From contig NZ_CP014231.1 of assembly GCF_001553645.1 (NCBI RefSeq), positions 2,108,001-2,172,000 of the forward strand: a stretch of 64,000 nucleotides of DNA, in the 5' to 3' direction. Made by a program: the position numbers and the translations under genes. The notes under the pieces were generated by a model, which saw only the letters and a program-made list of their open reading frames with translations, was not told where the DNA came from and ran no database searches. Within the stretch, counting starts at the first letter, position 1. The number at the start of each line of letters is the position of its first letter. Shown in pieces: positions 62,076 through 64,000 of the stretch. The DNA is from Leptotrichia sp. oral taxon 847 (GTDB lineage Bacteria; Fusobacteriota; Fusobacteriia; Fusobacteriales; Leptotrichiaceae).

Positions 62076-62594
62076 ATGGAAAATGTAGTAACTGTAAAAG
62101 AAATGGTCCTATTTAGTGGTGAAGAAAAAATGACAGAGACAGTGAATAATTTTATCAATAATATGATTATTTATTTTCGTGAAGAAGTGAAACTGGAAGA
62201 AGTAGAAAAATATATTATAAAACAGAGGGAACAAATTTTGAAGTTTATTTTAAAATTTGAAGATAATAGTATTGAAGATAACTTTTTTTGCTTTTTAGAA
62301 TTTAAATATGGAAATATCGAAAAACAAAAAGTTGTTGATGAAATGACATTTGATGAAATTACAGTAAAAGATTTTTGCCGCGCATATGGTATGGTAAATG
62401 CGAGAAAATATATAGCGGAACATATAAAAAAAATTTTTGGAACAACTAAAGATGAAAAAGAGTTTTTAGATAGTGGGATAGCAGAAATTCTTGCATATAA
62501 TGTATCAATGCTTATGAATGAGATGACTGTCAATAGCGCAATAGAAGAAATCGTGGGAAATGAAGAAAATTATTATAAAAGAAATAAATATTAG
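62076..62594 (+). CDS. Hypothetical cytosolic protein
   Basis: 172 residues, unrecognised. Charged N-terminal helix, central TVKDFCRAYGMVNARKYIAEHIKKIF region and C-terminal NEMTVNSAIEEIVG. Starts right after the small helical gene, so they are coupled. Confidence 0.65.
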   Translation: MENVVTVKEMVLFSGEEKMTETVNNFINNMIIYFREEVKLEEVEKYIIKQREQILKFILKFEDNSIEDNFFCFLEFKYGNIEKQKVVDEMTFDEITVKDFCRAYGMVNARKYIAEHIKKIFGTTKDEKEFLDSGIAEILAYNVSMLMNEMTVNSAIEEIVGNEENYYKRNKY

Positions 62595-62603
62595 TCAGAT
62601 TCA

Positions 62604-62635
62604 AAAATACTTTCCCACACGTGAGAAAGTATTTT
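62604..62635. repeat. Element palindrome, copy 3 (imperfect)
   Basis: TACTTTCCCACACGTGAGAA with outer ATACTTT/AAAGTAT arms kept; two centre changes from the consensus. It lies about 31 bp before the start of the second DUF3102-like gene. Confidence 0.85.
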
Positions 62636-62666
62636 AAACCTAATAAATTAGAAAGGTGGAAATAAT

Positions 62667-63233
62667 ATGAATGATGTAGTTGAAAGATATGAAAGTAGTT
62701 TTAATTATGAAGAATTTGAGGTGAACAATGAAGAAAAAGAGTATTTTATTGAAAAAGAACAAGAATTGATTAATTTAGGACAGCAAGTGGTAAAAGCTAC
62801 ACTTGAAATTGGGAAAAAATTATCGGAAGTTCAAGAAAAAATAGGAAATCCTAATAATGGAATGTTTTTAAAGTGGTTTGAACATATTGGTTTTAAAAAA
62901 AATTATGTTTATAGAGAAATTAATAGATGGAAAATGTTTGAAAAATATCAAATTTCTGCTATTGCTGAAGCAAGTATAAGAACAATAGATTTCATTAAAA
63001 AGAATGAAGACAAAGTTGCTAAGAATGAAATAGAAGAAATATTAAAAATGCCTGGACAGGCAAGTAATAAAATAAAATCATTAAAAGAAAACATTGAAAT
63101 AAAAAAAGAAAGTATAATAACACCTGAAATAGAGATAAAAATAATTAATGAAAAGATAGATTTTTATTTTGAAAAAATTAATAAATTGGATTTGAGAAAG
63201 AAAGAACTGGAAGAAAGAATAAAAAATAATTAA
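62667..63233 (+). CDS. DUF3102-like protein, copy 2
   Basis: 188 residues. VVKATLEIGKKLSEVQEKIG and WFEHIGFKKNYVYREINRWKMF match copy 1 closely, as does AEASIRTIDFIKKN. C-terminal coiled coil. GAAAGGTGG precedes ATG. A duplication of the core within the same operon is clear. Confidence 0.75.
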   Translation: MNDVVERYESSFNYEEFEVNNEEKEYFIEKEQELINLGQQVVKATLEIGKKLSEVQEKIGNPNNGMFLKWFEHIGFKKNYVYREINRWKMFEKYQISAIAEASIRTIDFIKKNEDKVAKNEIEEILKMPGQASNKIKSLKENIEIKKESIITPEIEIKIINEKIDFYFEKINKLDLRKKELEERIKNN

Positions 63234-63257
63234 AAAATTTCAATTTTATTAGAAACA

Positions 63258-63275
63258 TTCCCACGCGTGGGAAGG
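63258..63275. repeat. Element palindrome, copy 4
   Basis: ATTCCCACGCGTGGGAAGG, with the inner CCCACGCGTGGG intact. It lies about 28 bp before the next ATG. Confidence 0.85.
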
Positions 63276-63302
63276 ATTGAAAGGTGTGGGAAAGGATTAA
63301 TT

Positions 63303-63620
63303 ATGATATTCAAATTTATAGAAATTGAAAATGAAGGACATAAAATTCCTTTATTTTTTGGTAAATTAAAAGATAATAATTATAAAAACTACATAAGAAA
63401 GATTGAGAATATAACATCAGAAAGTTGGGATGGCGAAGGTGGTAAATTGAAAAGATTTTTGAAAAAATTTAACTTTGAAAAAATAAGAAATATAACAATT
63501 GATAGGAAATCATCTATTGAAGTTTATAAAACAACTGAATTGGAATTTTCAATAATTAGAATAAAAAGAATAACGCCAGTGTATGAATTACTTGATTATA
63601 TAAAAAAGATAATATTTTAG
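63303..63620 (+). CDS. Hypothetical protein upstream of the relaxase
   Basis: 105 residues, mixed alpha/beta (IFKFIEIENEGHKIPLFFGKL), unrecognised. ATG 63303 has AAAGGATT upstream; the longer GTG frame at 63267 runs through palindrome copy 4. Confidence 0.6.
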   Translation: MIFKFIEIENEGHKIPLFFGKLKDNNYKNYIRKIENITSESWDGEGGKLKRFLKKFNFEKIRNITIDRKSSIEVYKTTELEFSIIRIKRITPVYELLDYIKKIIF

Positions 63621-63680
63621 AATATTTGATTTGCAAGCAGGGAAATTTAACAACTTATTATATTTTGGAAAGGAGATAGT

Positions 63681-64000
63681 ATGGCGATTTATCATTTTCA
63701 TTCACCGCTTCCATCGAATATTAAAATAAATGTTTTAAATAAACACGATTATGACAATAGAGAAGGAAAATTTAGAAATATAAAAGATTTATATAGAAAA
63801 GAGACCTTTAATCTTCCTGAAGAGTTTAAAAATGTTAGGGATTTTTGGAAAACTGCTGATGTCTATGGGAGAGTAAATGAAAGAACTTATCTGATTTATG
63901 AATTTGCATTGCCAAAAGAGTTTTCAGATGAAAAAAATTGGGAAATTGGAACAGGATTTTTAAAACAACATTTTGGAGATAAATTTGTATATAATGTCAG
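63681..64000 (+). CDS. mobA: MobA/MobL-family relaxase (partial, runs off the window)
   Basis: The first 106 residues are present. MAIYHFHSPL and DVYGRVNERTYLIYEFALPKE match the MobA/MobL start, where a tyrosine nucleophile and metal-binding His motif follow. AAAGGAGAT precedes ATG. It would nick the element at oriT for mobilisation. The C-terminus lies beyond 64000. Confidence 0.82.
   Translation, partial: MAIYHFHSPLPSNIKINVLNKHDYDNREGKFRNIKDLYRKETFNLPEEFKNVRDFWKTADVYGRVNERTYLIYEFALPKEFSDEKNWEIGTGFLKQHFGDKFVYNV

Noticed and set aside
1-64000. CRISPR arrays, tRNA and rRNA genes
   Set aside because: I looked for regularly spaced direct repeats and for cloverleaf or rRNA-like sequence and saw none. 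The tandem repeats in rep and the palindromes do not have CRISPR spacing.

Overview
The window looks like a chromosome segment from the Fusobacteriota, most likely Leptotrichiaceae (Leptotrichia or a close relative). It is strongly AT-rich, has tightly packed genes with AAGGAG-type ribosome binding sites, shows Gram-negative traits (an LpxL-type acyltransferase, several lipoproteins) and carries an anaerobic sulfite reductase operon. The genus is inferred from overall character, not from a database match.

Region 1 (1-20.9 kb) is mostly housekeeping. It holds a CGGC protein, a SIMPL protein and a DUF4298 gene (the last two with apparent A-run frameshifts), efp, a secreted EEP-family lipoprotein, a trehalose-type PTS transporter, serA, thrB, a thymidine kinase fused to a BioD-like domain, pcrA, a pyrimidine operon (pyrB-pyrI-pyrK-pyrD-pyrF), secA and a TraX-like membrane protein.

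Region 2 (21-36.2 kb) is an accessory biosynthetic-looking island on the minus strand. It has five paralogous cobalamin-type radical SAM proteins, a GH3-family acyl-adenylating ligase and acyltransferase-like proteins. A metallo-beta-lactamase-fold protein and a divergent LpxL-like acyltransferase lie beside it. One radical SAM gene is interrupted by an IStron, a group I intron joined to a tnpB transposon. The conserved intron core elements are readable, and splicing would restore a 443-residue protein that matches its four paralogues in length. A tiny type I toxin-like locus lies at 22.8-23.1 kb.

Region 3 (36.2-44.6 kb) holds a MATE exporter, a phospholipase D-family lipoprotein, a Sel1/TPR lipoprotein, metK behind a SAM-I riboswitch, and an oligopeptide-binding protein. 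It is flanked by a pair of roughly 450-bp inverted repeats.

Region 4 (44.6-52.8 kb) starts with an IS110 element that appears to sit at the start codon of an M48 lipoprotein protease gene. Then come dusA, an FNT channel followed by asrABC (sulfite to sulfide with a likely sulfide exit channel), and queH.

Region 5 (52.85 kb to the window end) is an integrative, mobilisable element. It has a tyrosine integrase, ImmA-like protease, PLD-like protein, divergent XRE regulators, a RepA_N-type initiator with internal tandem repeats, a DnaC-like loader, a relaxase remnant, ParA, two DUF3102-like paralogues, many small proteins and the start of a MobA/MobL relaxase that runs off the window. Four copies of a palindrome centred on CCCACGCGTGGG each lie about 19-32 bp upstream of a start codon, suggesting an element-wide operator or partition-site system.
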